A stretch of 64,000 nt of DNA from Devosia riboflavina (GTDB taxonomy: Bacteria > Pseudomonadota > Alphaproteobacteria > Rhizobiales > Devosiaceae). The stretch lies in the NCBI RefSeq assembly GCF_000743575.1, contig NZ_JQGC01000019.1:1-64000 (forward strand). Reading direction: 5' to 3'. The notes under the pieces were generated by a model, which saw only the letters and a list, made by a program, of their open reading frames with translations, had not been told where the DNA came from and ran no database searches. The position numbers and the translations under genes were made by a program. This document shows, piece by piece, positions 44,718 to 53,625 of this stretch; positions within the stretch are counted from its first letter, which is position 1; each line of letters starts with the position of its first letter.

Positions 44718-45506
44718 TTAGCCGGCGCTTTTTTTGGTGGCGAAAACTTGCACGATATCCACCTGGACGTCCGTGTGCTTGGGCGTCAGCCTGCTGCTAT
44801 TGCCGCGCAGATGCGCTTGCAGGTATTCGGCGGCCTCCACTGACTCGCCTGCGGCCAGCAGTTCGATCAGCCTGGTGTGCTCGTCCACGGCGCACTGACC
44901 ATGCGATTCCTGGTAGAGCATGGTCATCAGGCTGGTGCGCGCAATGAGCCGTTCCAGGATTTCGGCCAGGACTGCATTGCCGTTGAGTCGTGCCACAAGC
45001 AGATGGAACTCGCCCAGCAGGCGCAGCAATTCCTGATGATCGCCGCGCCGGTTGGCCTCTTCTTGAAGTCGCACATGCTCGCGCAAGGCGCGGATGTCGC
45101 GCGCCGTGCAATTCTGTGCGAACTCCGTGAAGATACCTGCCTCGATGATCCGGCGAGCGCCATACACGTCGCTGACTTCCTCGGGCGTCGGCTGGGAGAC
45201 GTAGGCGCCGTGATTAGGCACCAGCGACACGAAGCCGAGTTGCTTGAGTTCCGACAAGGCTTCCCGCACGACATTGCGCGTGACCGAAAACGCCTTGGTC
45301 AGATCGCCCTCACCCAGCTTTACGCCGGCAGGAAGGCGGCCATCCATGATGGCCGCGCGAATGGTCTCCACCACCGCCGCGCGACTCGCGGCAGTCCTGG
45401 TTTCGCCCGTCGGTGCAGTTTTCGTCGCTGCGACAGCGGGCTGAGCCGGGGTTTTCTTTTTGGCTGTCAGTGGATTCACCGCGATTTGGCGCGAAGCGCT
45501 GCTCAT
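44718..45506 (-). CDS. GntR-family regulator, FCD domain, with an extended N-terminus
   Basis: 262 residues from ATG 45506; an alternative ATG 45647 gives 309 residues and would overlap the RidA-like gene. Even the short form has about 40 Lys/Ala/Pro/Thr-rich residues (TAKKKTPAQPAVAATKTAPT) before the winged helix (AGVKLGEGDLTKAFSVTRN, VVREALSELKQLGFV). The FCD domain follows (EFHLLVARLNGN). It sits inside the leftward operon and probably reads the ATTGTCGACAAT-type sites in the divergent gap at 47381-47539. The start is uncertain. Confidence 0.85.
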   Translation of the reverse strand: MSSASRQIAVNPLTAKKKTPAQPAVAATKTAPTGETRTAASRAAVVETIRAAIMDGRLPAGVKLGEGDLTKAFSVTRNVVREALSELKQLGFVSLVPNHGAYVSQPTPEEVSDVYGARRIIEAGIFTEFAQNCTARDIRALREHVRLQEEANRRGDHQELLRLLGEFHLLVARLNGNAVLAEILERLIARTSLMTMLYQESHGQCAVDEHTRLIELLAAGESVEAAEYLQAHLRGNSSRLTPKHTDVQVDIVQVFATKKSAG

Positions 45507-45600
45507 GTGGCTTTTCGCGGCGGCCAAAGTCAAGTCGGACGCGCCGGAATCGGTGGCCGGGCTACTATCCGGAGCGTGGGAATCGCAGGAGCCGGGATGA

Positions 45601-46353
45601 TCAGGAGAGCACATATTCCACACTGACTCCGCGCATATCCATTTCATAATCGAGGACGTCGACCGGCGGCCGGCAATATTGCCAGGTCAGTCCCGCGCTT
45701 GCCGCGCCCCGGCGCCAAATCTCGTCTTCGAGAATGTGGTGGACGTTGTAGGCGGTGTAGAGCTGGGTCGCCGTGCAGTCATTCCAGCCAAAGCCAAGCG
45801 ATGCCATACGGCGCTCGGCCTCGGCCAGCACCCATTGCGCCTTTTCCCTGATCGCGTCGGGTGAACGGTCGCGCAGCCTCACCGTGTGCTGTTCATAGGA
45901 CGCCGTTCCTTCAGGCGCCTCGGCGCCTCCGGCGACGATGAAGGTGCCCTCCTTGCGTGTTGAGGGAATAGTATAGCTGAAGGCGTGGAAGCTCGGCTCG
46001 GACGGCGGGTCGGCAATGGGGCAGACATTGCTGCGTGCGACCGGATTTTCGTCGCCTTCGATCAGTCCCCAGGCGTGCAGCGGTTCGACATAGCGCTTGT
46101 TGAAAGCGAGAAAGCCCTGCTCGTCGAATGGCTTTGGCGAACGCAGCTCGCATGCGGCGAAGGCTGTCAGCGGACGGCCGGCACTTTCGAGATGGTTCTT
46201 GATGCGCGCAAAGCCCTCTTCGAGCGGGACCGGCTTGAGGAACCGCGCACGCACGATTTCGAAGCCGGGCTCGGCCGCAACGCCGGCGGAATACTGGAAC
46301 ACGCCCTTGGCATATCTATAGCCGCCCTTGGGGAAGGATTTTGCATCCGTCAT
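45601..46353 (-). CDS. RidA/YjgF-like protein (putative imine or enamine deaminase)
   Basis: 250 residues, about twice a standard RidA subunit (125-130). The C-terminal half has RidA-like features: REKAQWVLAEAERRMASLGF, then TATQLYTAYNVHHI. The N-terminal half (GYRYAKGVFQYSAGV, ARIKNHLESAGRPLTA) also looks RidA-like, so it may be a tandem or pseudo-duplicated form. Family members hydrolyse reactive enamines or deaminate aminoacrylate and aminomuconate. In the Rut pathway a RidA homologue works beside an isochorismatase-type amidase, the same pairing as in this locus. It begins 16 bases after the preceding gene, hence one transcript. Assignment is by pattern; function is inferred. Confidence 0.65.
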   Translation of the reverse strand: MTDAKSFPKGGYRYAKGVFQYSAGVAAEPGFEIVRARFLKPVPLEEGFARIKNHLESAGRPLTAFAACELRSPKPFDEQGFLAFNKRYVEPLHAWGLIEGDENPVARSNVCPIADPPSEPSFHAFSYTIPSTRKEGTFIVAGGAEAPEGTASYEQHTVRLRDRSPDAIREKAQWVLAEAERRMASLGFGWNDCTATQLYTAYNVHHILEDEIWRRGAASAGLTWQYCRPPVDVLDYEMDMRGVSVEYVLS

Positions 46354-46369
46354 GGTGAGATATCCTGCT

Positions 46370-47380
46370 TCAATGTGCTGTTTGATGGGCGGCGGCCGAT
46401 TGCGGCTGCCAGCTCAGGGTCGATGGTACGAAGAGCCGGTCGGGGTCGAGCGGCGCATCGATCAGCCGCTGCTCGTGGAGCCAGCGCATGGTGGCCGAGA
46501 GGGCGGTGCGATTGGGGTCGACGCCGTAGGGCCAGTAGTCGGCGCCAAGGGTAGCTTCGGTCTGCGCGAGTGCTTCATCGAGCCACGGCAGCATGACCGG
46601 CAGTGCGCGGGTGCTGTGCAACTCCCGCAGGGCGTGCTGCTTGGCGGCCTCGAAGGCGTCGCAGATTTGCGTGCACAGAGTCGCGTCAGCGGCCAGCGAC
46701 TCGCGGATGACCAGCAGGTGCATGACGGGAAAGATACTCGTCCGGGAAAAATAGTTCCGTTCCACCCGCCCGTGATCGGCAAACAGCCGCCTGACCTTGG
46801 CATGTCCATCAAGGAAGCATTGCGGTGGATCATAGGCAATGATGCCGTCCAGCTCGCCTCCGGCCAAGAGGTCGGAAAGGTTGTCGTCGGTGCCAATGGG
46901 CTGGGCGCTGGCATTGGACGGAATGCGGCGCACGATGGGGGCCTTTTCGCCCCGGTTGATGCGGCCGTAGCGCCAGAGAATGCTCTGGTGGTCGACGCCA
47001 TAGTCGTCGCTCAGCATCCCGCGCGCCGTCACCGTGGCGGTATTGGAGAATTCGCGCAGGCCGAGGGTCTTGCCGTTGAGATCGCCGGGCGCATCGATAC
47101 CGCGATCGGTGCGGACATAAATCGCCGCATGCCGGAACATACGTGAGATGAAAACCGGCAATGCCAGGTATCCGCAGCCTCCGGCGGCGTGCAGCAGGGC
47201 GTAGTTGGCCAGTGACAGCTCGGTCACGTCATTGCGCTGTTCGTCGAGCGCGACGCGAAACAGTTCCTCATGTGGACTGCTGTCAAAGACTGCCTCGCAG
47301 CCGGGCAGCGCGACCGACCCGTCGATGATTGCCTGGGTGCGGTCATTCCGCCCCAGCCCAAACGTCAATCGTCGCGCCAT
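46370..47380 (-). CDS. 4,5-dihydroxyphthalate decarboxylase-family protein
   Basis: 336 residues from ATG 47380 (MARRLTFGLGRNDRTQ); the frame opens 29 residues earlier across the operator region. The fold is that of periplasmic binding proteins, but there is no signal peptide, so it is cytoplasmic. The order RTQAIIDGSV, HEELFRVALDEQRNDVTELS, YLALPVFISRMFRHAAIYV and DLNGKTLGLREFSNTATVTA matches the Pht5-type decarboxylase family. Known members decarboxylate 4,5-dihydroxyphthalate; many relatives have unknown substrates. It is the first gene of the leftward operon. The context is amidase-rich, so a nitrogen-containing aromatic or its ring-opened product is possible. Confidence 0.75.
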   Translation of the reverse strand: MARRLTFGLGRNDRTQAIIDGSVALPGCEAVFDSSPHEELFRVALDEQRNDVTELSLANYALLHAAGGCGYLALPVFISRMFRHAAIYVRTDRGIDAPGDLNGKTLGLREFSNTATVTARGMLSDDYGVDHQSILWRYGRINRGEKAPIVRRIPSNASAQPIGTDDNLSDLLAGGELDGIIAYDPPQCFLDGHAKVRRLFADHGRVERNYFSRTSIFPVMHLLVIRESLAADATLCTQICDAFEAAKQHALRELHSTRALPVMLPWLDEALAQTEATLGADYWPYGVDPNRTALSATMRWLHEQRLIDAPLDPDRLFVPSTLSWQPQSAAAHQTAH

Positions 47381-47440
47381 TCGCCCCTGTCTCCCAGCCT
47401 GTGTCGAACCATCGCTCACAAGTTGAGCATGCTGCACACA

Positions 47441-47509
47441 TTGTCGGCAACTAAAAAAATCATTCAACTATGATAAAGATCGTTGACAGTAGTTCGTATT
47501 GTCGACAAT
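47441..47509. promoter_or_regulatory. Twin operator candidates in the divergent catabolic promoter region
   Basis: ATTGTCGACAAT (47498-47509) is a perfect 12-bp palindrome. ATTGTCGGCAAC (47441-47452) matches it at ten of twelve positions. Both lie in the 159-bp gap between divergent starts, and TTGTC-x-ACAA-type dyads suit GntR/FCD regulators. A further TTGTCGAC half-site occurs near 47517. Confidence 0.65.
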
Positions 47510-47539
47510 CTTTGGCTTGTCGACGCCGGGGAGGGCAGC

Positions 47540-48229
47540 ATGGCATCCGACGATTTCGAGGATTATGTCTGGCGCGATCTACTGACGCCGGAGATGCGTC
47601 GGATCTATGCGCATTACGAGCGCCAGATCAGGATCGGCAGGAAGCCGGCCTTGGTGCTGGTCGATCTCTACAACCTGGTTTTCCAGGGTGGCGACCGTCC
47701 GGTCGGTGAGCTGGTCGACCAATATCCGTCAAGTTGCGGCGAATATGCCTGGGCGGCGATCAAGCCGATCCAGAGCTTGATCGGCGCCTTCCGGGCCAAG
47801 GGTCTGCCGGTCATCCATGTGACCTATGACGACCGGCCCGAAACCGATCACCAGGCGATGAATCCCACCTTCCGCAAGAAGCAGGTGTTCGATCCGAGCC
47901 TGTTCACGATCAAGGAGGAGTTCGCTCCGGCGCCGGGCGAGCAGTTCATCTACAAGAAGCGCGCCAGCGCCTTTTTCGCCACGCCGCTGGCCACTTCGCT
48001 GGTGCAGCACGGGGTCGATACCGTTGTCATTGCCGGCGAAACCACCAGCGGCTGCGTGCGTGCATCCACGGTCGATGCTTTCTCGCATGGCTTTCACGCC
48101 GTGGTCGCCGAGGAATGCGTCTTCGATCGCTCGCTGCTGACGCACAAGATCAACCTGTTCGACATGCATCACAAATATGCGGACGTCTTTCACACGGACC
48201 GGCTCGTCGAGGCGATCGCCAAGCTCTAG
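47540..48229 (+). CDS. Isochorismatase-family amidohydrolase (N-carbamoylsarcosine/maleamate amidase-like)
   Basis: 229 residues from ATG 47540, with GGGAGGG upstream; the frame opens 19 codons earlier at TTG 47483, inside the operator region. The catalytic triad is complete: D42 in LVDLYN, K139 or K140 in IYKKRAS, and C172 in GETTSGCVRASTVDA. The TTSGCVRA-TVDA pattern is closest to amidases such as N-carbamoylsarcosine amidohydrolase and maleamate amidase, which release ammonia from small amides. It is the first rightward gene, ahead of the deacetylase and the ABC transporter, and points to an amide or urea-type intermediate in the pathway. Confidence 0.87.
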   Translation: MASDDFEDYVWRDLLTPEMRRIYAHYERQIRIGRKPALVLVDLYNLVFQGGDRPVGELVDQYPSSCGEYAWAAIKPIQSLIGAFRAKGLPVIHVTYDDRPETDHQAMNPTFRKKQVFDPSLFTIKEEFAPAPGEQFIYKKRASAFFATPLATSLVQHGVDTVVIAGETTSGCVRASTVDAFSHGFHAVVAEECVFDRSLLTHKINLFDMHHKYADVFHTDRLVEAIAKL

Positions 48230-48256
48230 CCGCAGGGACGTCAAGGAGTTTTAGCT

Positions 48257-49162
48257 ATGCAACCTTCGCCTTACGGCCCGTTTCAGTTTCTCGCGCCGCA
48301 TGAACGTCCGACCATTCACTGGCCCGATGGCAAGCGCCTGGCCTTCTGGGTGGTTCCCAATATCGAGTTTTTCGACCTGCGCGAGCCCATGCCGGGCGAC
48401 AGCAACGAGCGCGTGCCCAAGCACTTGGCCAAGATCCCCTTCGTCTATTCGTGGGCGCATCGCGACTATGGCAACCGGGTCGGCGTCTGGCGCGTCATGG
48501 AGGTCATGGAGCGCTATGGGATGCGCGGCACGGTTGCGCTCAACAGCGACGTCTGCCTCTACCACCCGCAGATCATCGAGGCCTGCAAGGCGCTCAACTG
48601 GGAGTTTATCGGCCATGGCCGGACCAATGCGGTGCGCCTCAACGAGGTCGAACTGTCAGAGGAGCGGGCGCTGATATCAGACGTGTTCGGCACGATTGAA
48701 AAATCGACCGGCAGGCGGCCGCGTGGCTGGCTCGGCGCGGGCCTGGCTGAGACCTGGAACACGCTGGACCACCTGGTGGCCGAACGCGCCGACTATGTCT
48801 GCGACTGGGTCAACGATGACCAGCCCTATTACATGGATGTTGGCGACAGGAAGCTGCTTTCCATGCCCTATTCCTGGGAAGCCAATGACGTCCTGATCAA
48901 GTCCGACAAGATTTCGCCGGATGAGTTCGAACTGATCTGCCGGCGGCAGTTCGATGTTCTCTACCGAGAGAGCGAAAAGACCGGCAAGGTGCTGTCGCTG
49001 AACCTGCATCCCTACATCGTGGGCGCAGCGCACCGCATCGATATGCTCGACCGTATCCTCGAGCACGTCGCCAAACACTCCGATGTGTGGATCACCACGG
49101 GCGGGGAAATCAGCGATTACTTCCAGAAAAACTATCCGCCGGAGGCATTTGCCGGCGCCTGA
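48257..49162 (+). CDS. Polysaccharide deacetylase-family protein, PuuE/allantoinase-like
   Basis: 301 residues. ATG 48257 follows AAGGAG. It is a NodB-homology protein of the cytoplasmic subgroup typified by PuuE allantoinase: RVGVWRVMEVMERYGMRGTV, ALNSDVCLYHP, and EFIGHGRTN with the metal-type His. The later LNLHPYIVGAAHRIDMLD block is characteristic. No signal peptide, so it is not acting on cell wall. PuuE-type enzymes open cyclic ureides or hydrolyse amides in purine and pyrimidine degradation. With the isochorismatase-type and CodA-like genes it suggests a cyclic amide substrate. It lies 27 bases after the amidase gene. Confidence 0.83.
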   Translation: MQPSPYGPFQFLAPHERPTIHWPDGKRLAFWVVPNIEFFDLREPMPGDSNERVPKHLAKIPFVYSWAHRDYGNRVGVWRVMEVMERYGMRGTVALNSDVCLYHPQIIEACKALNWEFIGHGRTNAVRLNEVELSEERALISDVFGTIEKSTGRRPRGWLGAGLAETWNTLDHLVAERADYVCDWVNDDQPYYMDVGDRKLLSMPYSWEANDVLIKSDKISPDEFELICRRQFDVLYRESEKTGKVLSLNLHPYIVGAAHRIDMLDRILEHVAKHSDVWITTGGEISDYFQKNYPPEAFAGA

Positions 49163-49253
49163 GCGACTTCGTATGCCGCGCTGTTCCTGTGCCGGGACAG
49201 CGTTCAAGGACTGACATGGAGTGTGTCACAATGGATGGAGAAAGGGTGCCACA

Positions 49254-50786
49254 ATGAAGAAGTCAACAGCGCGAGCCGGAATTCTCGCAGTGGTCGCGGG
49301 CGTGCTCATGGCGGCCAGCACGTTCACTGCCTATGGGCAGGACTCGACGGTTAGGGTCGCTTTCGGCGCCCTGCCGGCAGTGCTCGACCCGTTCCAGGCG
49401 GCCACGCCGCCTTATTCTATCGCCAACCGCGCGATCTATTCCTACGTGACCCAGGTTAGCGCCACGCCAGACGGCAAGGTGGAAACGACGCCAGGCATCG
49501 CTGAATCCTGGAGCCAGATCAATCCTACCACCTGGGAATTCAAGCTCCGCGCCGGGCTGGCTTTCTCCAATGGCGAACCGCTCGATGCGGCAGCGGTCAA
49601 GGCGTCGGCCGACTATCTGCTGAACCCGGAAAACGCCAAGGGCCTGCTGGGCGCTCTGAGCATGATCGCTGGCGTCACGGTGGTCGACGCTGCCACTGTC
49701 CGCTTCGAGACCAAGACCCCTGACGGTATCTTCCCGCGGCGCCTCGCGGCGCTGGCCGTGGTGCCGCCGGTGGCGTTCATGGCCGATCCGCAGAAGTTCA
49801 TGGCCGCCCCGATCGGCAGCGGTCCGTGGATGGTCGAAAAGTGGGTGCCCAACGAGTCATTGACCCTGGTGCCCAATCCGGACACCGTCGGCGCCGAGCC
49901 CAAGTCCGACCGCCTCGAATTCCGGGCCATCCCGGAAGCCAGCGGCCGTATCGCCGCCCTCCAGAGCGGTGGCGTCGACATCGCCCAGGGCATTCCCTCC
50001 GATCAGGTTGCCTCGCTGATCAACGACTTCAACATCGTGGACAAGGTCGAGCCGGGTTCCTGGCAGATGACCATCTATCAGGAAGCGGGTCCCCTCAACG
50101 ACAAGCGCGTCCGTCAGGCGCTCAACTATGCCGTGGACAAGGAATTGTTGCTCGAGGCGGTTATGGGCGGCTACGGCGCCGTGTCGCAGGGCCAGGTCGT
50201 GCCCGAAGGCGTCACCGGCTATTGCCCTGATGTGAAGGCCTATCCCTACGATCCGGAAAAGGCCAAGGCGCTGCTGGCGGAGGCCGGCTATGCACCGGGC
50301 GAGCTCACCTTCGACTTCCAGAGCCCAAGCGGCTTTGTGACCAATGATCGTGCCTTGGCCGAGGCCACCGCGGCCATGCTGTCCGAGGTTGGCGTCAATA
50401 CCAACATCAAGTTCCTCGAGCTCAGCACGTTCCAGGACGCCTATCGCAACCAAAGCAAACGGGCGCCGATCTTCGCCTGGCGCCTGACGACGGCGCCGTT
50501 CATGACCGCAGACCTTTCGGCGCGCTGGTATCTCAGCGGGGCGACCACTCACCCCACCGGCTACAGCAACCCCCAGTTCGACCAGGACTATGCCACATGG
50601 CAGTCCGAGGGTGAGGAAAAGGGCCTGGCCGCTTTGTGCAATGGTATCGCGCTGGTTCGGGAAGATGCGCCCACGCTATTCGGGCTCAACCTGCCGGTGC
50701 TCTATGCCAGCAACAAGAACGTCACCGGGTTCGAGCTTGGCGTCGAAGGCGACCCGCGTTTCGAAGCCGTCGAGGTTGGGAACTAA
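49254..50786 (+). CDS. ABC transporter substrate-binding protein, family 5
   Basis: 510 residues from ATG 49254 (MKKSTARAGILAV); the frame opens 11 residues earlier at ATG 49221, which would add a non-signal-like stretch. The signal peptide ends FTAYGQ near residue 29. Family-5 features include TWEFKLRAGLAFSNGEPLDA and GPLNDKRVRQALNYAVDK. It is first in a complete five-gene importer (binding protein, two permeases, two ATPases) that ends with a CodA-like amidohydrolase, so it delivers the compound degraded by this locus. Confidence 0.92.
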   Translation: MKKSTARAGILAVVAGVLMAASTFTAYGQDSTVRVAFGALPAVLDPFQAATPPYSIANRAIYSYVTQVSATPDGKVETTPGIAESWSQINPTTWEFKLRAGLAFSNGEPLDAAAVKASADYLLNPENAKGLLGALSMIAGVTVVDAATVRFETKTPDGIFPRRLAALAVVPPVAFMADPQKFMAAPIGSGPWMVEKWVPNESLTLVPNPDTVGAEPKSDRLEFRAIPEASGRIAALQSGGVDIAQGIPSDQVASLINDFNIVDKVEPGSWQMTIYQEAGPLNDKRVRQALNYAVDKELLLEAVMGGYGAVSQGQVVPEGVTGYCPDVKAYPYDPEKAKALLAEAGYAPGELTFDFQSPSGFVTNDRALAEATAAMLSEVGVNTNIKFLELSTFQDAYRNQSKRAPIFAWRLTTAPFMTADLSARWYLSGATTHPTGYSNPQFDQDYATWQSEGEEKGLAALCNGIALVREDAPTLFGLNLPVLYASNKNVTGFELGVEGDPRFEAVEVGN

Positions 50787-51734
50787 ATGCCAATGAATAC
50801 GCAACTCCCCGAATGGCTCTTTGTGGGGTTGCGTACCCTGGCGAGCTTTGTGGTCGTTGTGTGGGGATTGAGCACGCTGTTGTTCTTCATCCTGCGCATC
50901 AACGGTGACCCTGCTGCACTGCTCGCAGGTCCTTATGCCACGCCGGACCAGGTTGGCCTGGTCCGGCGTGAGCTGGGGCTCGATAGTTCTCTGTTCGTGC
51001 AATACATCACGTTCCTCGGCGACACGGCGCGCCTGCATTTCGGCGATTCCTACCAATTGCGCCAGCCGGCGCTGAACGCGGTGCTCGACCGGGTGCCCGC
51101 TTCCTTGCTGCTGGCCTTTGCCGGTATCGCGCTGGCGGCGCTGATTGCCATTCCCGCCGGCATCTATGCGGCTGTTCACCGTGGCAGCAAACGCGGCCAG
51201 CTAATCGTCGCCTTGACCCTGGTGGGGCAGAGCGTGCCCGGCTTCGTGCTAGGCGTGCTGCTGATCCGATGGTTCTCGGTCGGCATTCCCATCTTTCCTA
51301 GCTTCGGCTTTGACGGGCCGCTGAGCCTGGTGCTGCCGACGGTGACCTTCGCGGCGTTTCTCGCAGCGCGACAGACCCGCCTGATCCGCACCTACATGCT
51401 CGAGGAACTCTCTCGCGACTACATCATGGTGGCGCAGGCTAATGGCTATGGTCCGTTCCGAGTGCTGTTCAAGCATGCGCTGCGCAATGTCGCCATTCCG
51501 GTCATTGCCCTGCTGGGCATCGACTTCGGCGTCTATTTCGGCGGCGCCGTGATCGTCGAGGTGGTGTTTGCCTGGCCCGGTATCGGCCGCCTGATGGTCG
51601 ATGGCGTGCTGCAGCGCGACTTCCCGCTGGTCCAGGCCGCCATCTTCGTGATCGCCGTTACGGTCTTCATCGTGAGCCGGCTGGTCGATCTTGTGAGCAA
51701 CCAAATCGATCCCAGATTGCGAACTTCCGCATGA
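50787..51734 (+). CDS. ABC transporter permease, DppB type
   Basis: 315 residues, starting immediately after the binding-protein stop. The first span is TLASFVVVVWGLSTLLFFIL, followed by GDPAALLAG, which replaces the PGDP segment of classic DppB. The EAA loop is VAQANGYGPFRVLFKHALRN. It overlaps the next permease by four bases. Confidence 0.9.
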   Translation: MPMNTQLPEWLFVGLRTLASFVVVVWGLSTLLFFILRINGDPAALLAGPYATPDQVGLVRRELGLDSSLFVQYITFLGDTARLHFGDSYQLRQPALNAVLDRVPASLLLAFAGIALAALIAIPAGIYAAVHRGSKRGQLIVALTLVGQSVPGFVLGVLLIRWFSVGIPIFPSFGFDGPLSLVLPTVTFAAFLAARQTRLIRTYMLEELSRDYIMVAQANGYGPFRVLFKHALRNVAIPVIALLGIDFGVYFGGAVIVEVVFAWPGIGRLMVDGVLQRDFPLVQAAIFVIAVTVFIVSRLVDLVSNQIDPRLRTSA

Positions 51735-52636
51735 GCACGACATTGAGCACTACCAAACCGGCTGAGATCAGGCGCAGGCGGGAACCCAAGGTTCCCCGCT
51801 CCAACGCGGGATCGATTGCCGGCATCATCGGCGCCGCGGTCCTGGCTATTGCGATCATCGCTGCCGTCGCCGCGCCGCTGATCTCGGGCTTTGACCCCAA
51901 TGCCCAGAAACTGGCCAGTCGTCTGCTGGCGCCATTCTCCTATGGCCGGGACGGACTGCTGCATCTGCTCGGCACCGACCAGTATGGCCGCGATATCTTC
52001 ACCCGCATTCTCTATGGCGGCCGCGTGAGCCTGTCGATCGGCCTCGTCACTGCCTCGCTGGCCGCTGTTATCGGTATCGGCATCGGCACGTTGGGCGGCT
52101 ATCGAGAAGGCAAGCTGGGCGCCGCGGTGCGTGGCGTGCTCGATATCCAGACGGCGTTTCCGTTCCTGGTGATCGCCATTGCGGTGGTGGGCGTCATCGG
52201 TGCCAATGTGTTGACCATTATCGTGGTGCTGACGCTCTGGACCTGGCTGCCCTTCGCCCGACTTTCCTTTAGCCTCGCTCAAGCGCTCAAGCGCGCCGAC
52301 TACGTCAAGGCTGCGCGCTCGGCCGGTGCCAGCGATGGCTGGATATTGTTCCGGCACCTGCTGCCCAATATGGCGCCGGCGCTGCTGGTCGTGTGGACCT
52401 TCGTGGTGGCCCAGGTGATCATCGCCGAAAGCGGGTTGAGCTTCCTCGGGCTGGGTATCCAGCCACCCACTGCTACCTGGGGCTCCAGCGTCAGCGACGG
52501 CCGCGACTATATTTCGACGGCCTGGTGGGTCGCCATCATGCCCGGCATCGTGATCTCGATCGTGACCCTGGCCATCAATCTCCTCGGCGATGCGCTGCGG
52601 GACCGCTTCGACCCACAACTCCAGGTAGGTGCCTGA
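51731..52636 (+). CDS. ABC transporter permease, DppC type
   Basis: 301 residues. A hydrophilic N-terminus (EIRRRREPKVPRSNAG) precedes the first span. The DppC block LLGTDQYGRDIFTRILYGGR is intact, and the EAA loop is KAARSAGASDGWILFRHLLP. It is the second pore subunit of the third peptide-type transporter. The ATPase start shares one base with its stop (TGATG). Confidence 0.9.
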   Translation: MSTTLSTTKPAEIRRRREPKVPRSNAGSIAGIIGAAVLAIAIIAAVAAPLISGFDPNAQKLASRLLAPFSYGRDGLLHLLGTDQYGRDIFTRILYGGRVSLSIGLVTASLAAVIGIGIGTLGGYREGKLGAAVRGVLDIQTAFPFLVIAIAVVGVIGANVLTIIVVLTLWTWLPFARLSFSLAQALKRADYVKAARSAGASDGWILFRHLLPNMAPALLVVWTFVVAQVIIAESGLSFLGLGIQPPTATWGSSVSDGRDYISTAWWVAIMPGIVISIVTLAINLLGDALRDRFDPQLQVGA

Positions 52637-53625
52637 TGGACGATGTTCTCTCTGTTCGGGACCTCAGCGTCGCCTTTCCCGTCAAAGGCGCCTGGGTGGA
52701 TTCCGTCGATGGCGTTTCCTGGGGCGTTAAACCCGGCAAGACGCTGGTAATTGTTGGGGAATCTGGCTCGGGAAAATCCATTTCGGCCAAGGCCGTCATG
52801 GGTGTGCTCCCCACCAACGCACGGATCAGCGCGGGCGAAATCTGGTTGGGGGGGCGCGAGGTCAGCTCGCTCGATCCAAGGGAGCATCGCAAGCTGCGGG
52901 GCCGCGAGATCGCGATGGTTTCGCAGGACCCCCAGACCTCGCTGAACCCTTGTTTCACCGTCGGTTCGCAGGTCTCCGAAATGATCCGGGTGCATCGCGG
53001 CACATCGCATCGCGACGCGACCCAGCGTGCCATCGAGATGCTGGCCAAGGTGCAAATCGCCGACCCCGAGGCCCGGGCTCGGCAGTACCCCCACGAATTC
53101 TCAGGTGGCATGCGGCAACGCGTCCTATTGGCCATGGCGCTCTCGGCCGAGCCGAAGGTGCTCATCGCCGACGAGCCGACCACGGCCCTCGATGCCACGG
53201 TGCAAGCCCAGGTGCTTGTGCTGCTGCGCGAATTGCAGCGCGACACTGGCATGGCCATCGTCCTGATCACCCACGATTTCGGCGTGGTCAGCTCGCTCGC
53301 CGATGATGTGGCGGTCATGTATGCCGGCCGGGTCGTGGAGTCCGGGACGGTTGACGAGGTTCTGCTGCGCCCACGTCATCCCTATACCGCGGCCTTGTTG
53401 GCCGCGACGCCGCGGCTGGGCGATGGGCGGACCTTGCCCCAGCAAATACCGGGGATGCCGCCCTCCATTCGCGACTTCCCCAAGGGTTGCCGCTTCCACC
53501 CCCGCTGCGACCGCGCCGCAGACACCTGCAGCCAAGCGGTTCCCGTCCTCGAAAAATTCGTCGGCTCGGAGCAGCGTGTCGCCTGCTTCCGCCCGCTGCA
53601 GCCGCAGGAGTTGTCCCATGCCTGA
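52636..53625 (+). CDS. ABC transporter ATP-binding protein, DppD type
   Basis: 329 residues from ATG 52636; the frame opens earlier only inside the permease gene. Walker A is [11 protein letters not shown], the signature is FSGGMRQRV, and Walker B is [11 protein letters not shown]. Unlike the ATPases at 18231 and 19052, it carries the classic C-terminal oligopeptide extension with GCRFHPRCDRAADTC, where cysteines can hold an iron-sulphur cluster. It pairs with the next ATPase, whose start lies within its last eight bases. Confidence 0.92.
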   Translation: MDDVLSVRDLSVAFPVKGAWVDSVDGVSWGVKPGKTLVIVGESGSGKSISAKAVMGVLPTNARISAGEIWLGGREVSSLDPREHRKLRGREIAMVSQDPQTSLNPCFTVGSQVSEMIRVHRGTSHRDATQRAIEMLAKVQIADPEARARQYPHEFSGGMRQRVLLAMALSAEPKVLIADEPTTALDATVQAQVLVLLRELQRDTGMAIVLITHDFGVVSSLADDVAVMYAGRVVESGTVDEVLLRPRHPYTAALLAATPRLGDGRTLPQQIPGMPPSIRDFPKGCRFHPRCDRAADTCSQAVPVLEKFVGSEQRVACFRPLQPQELSHA

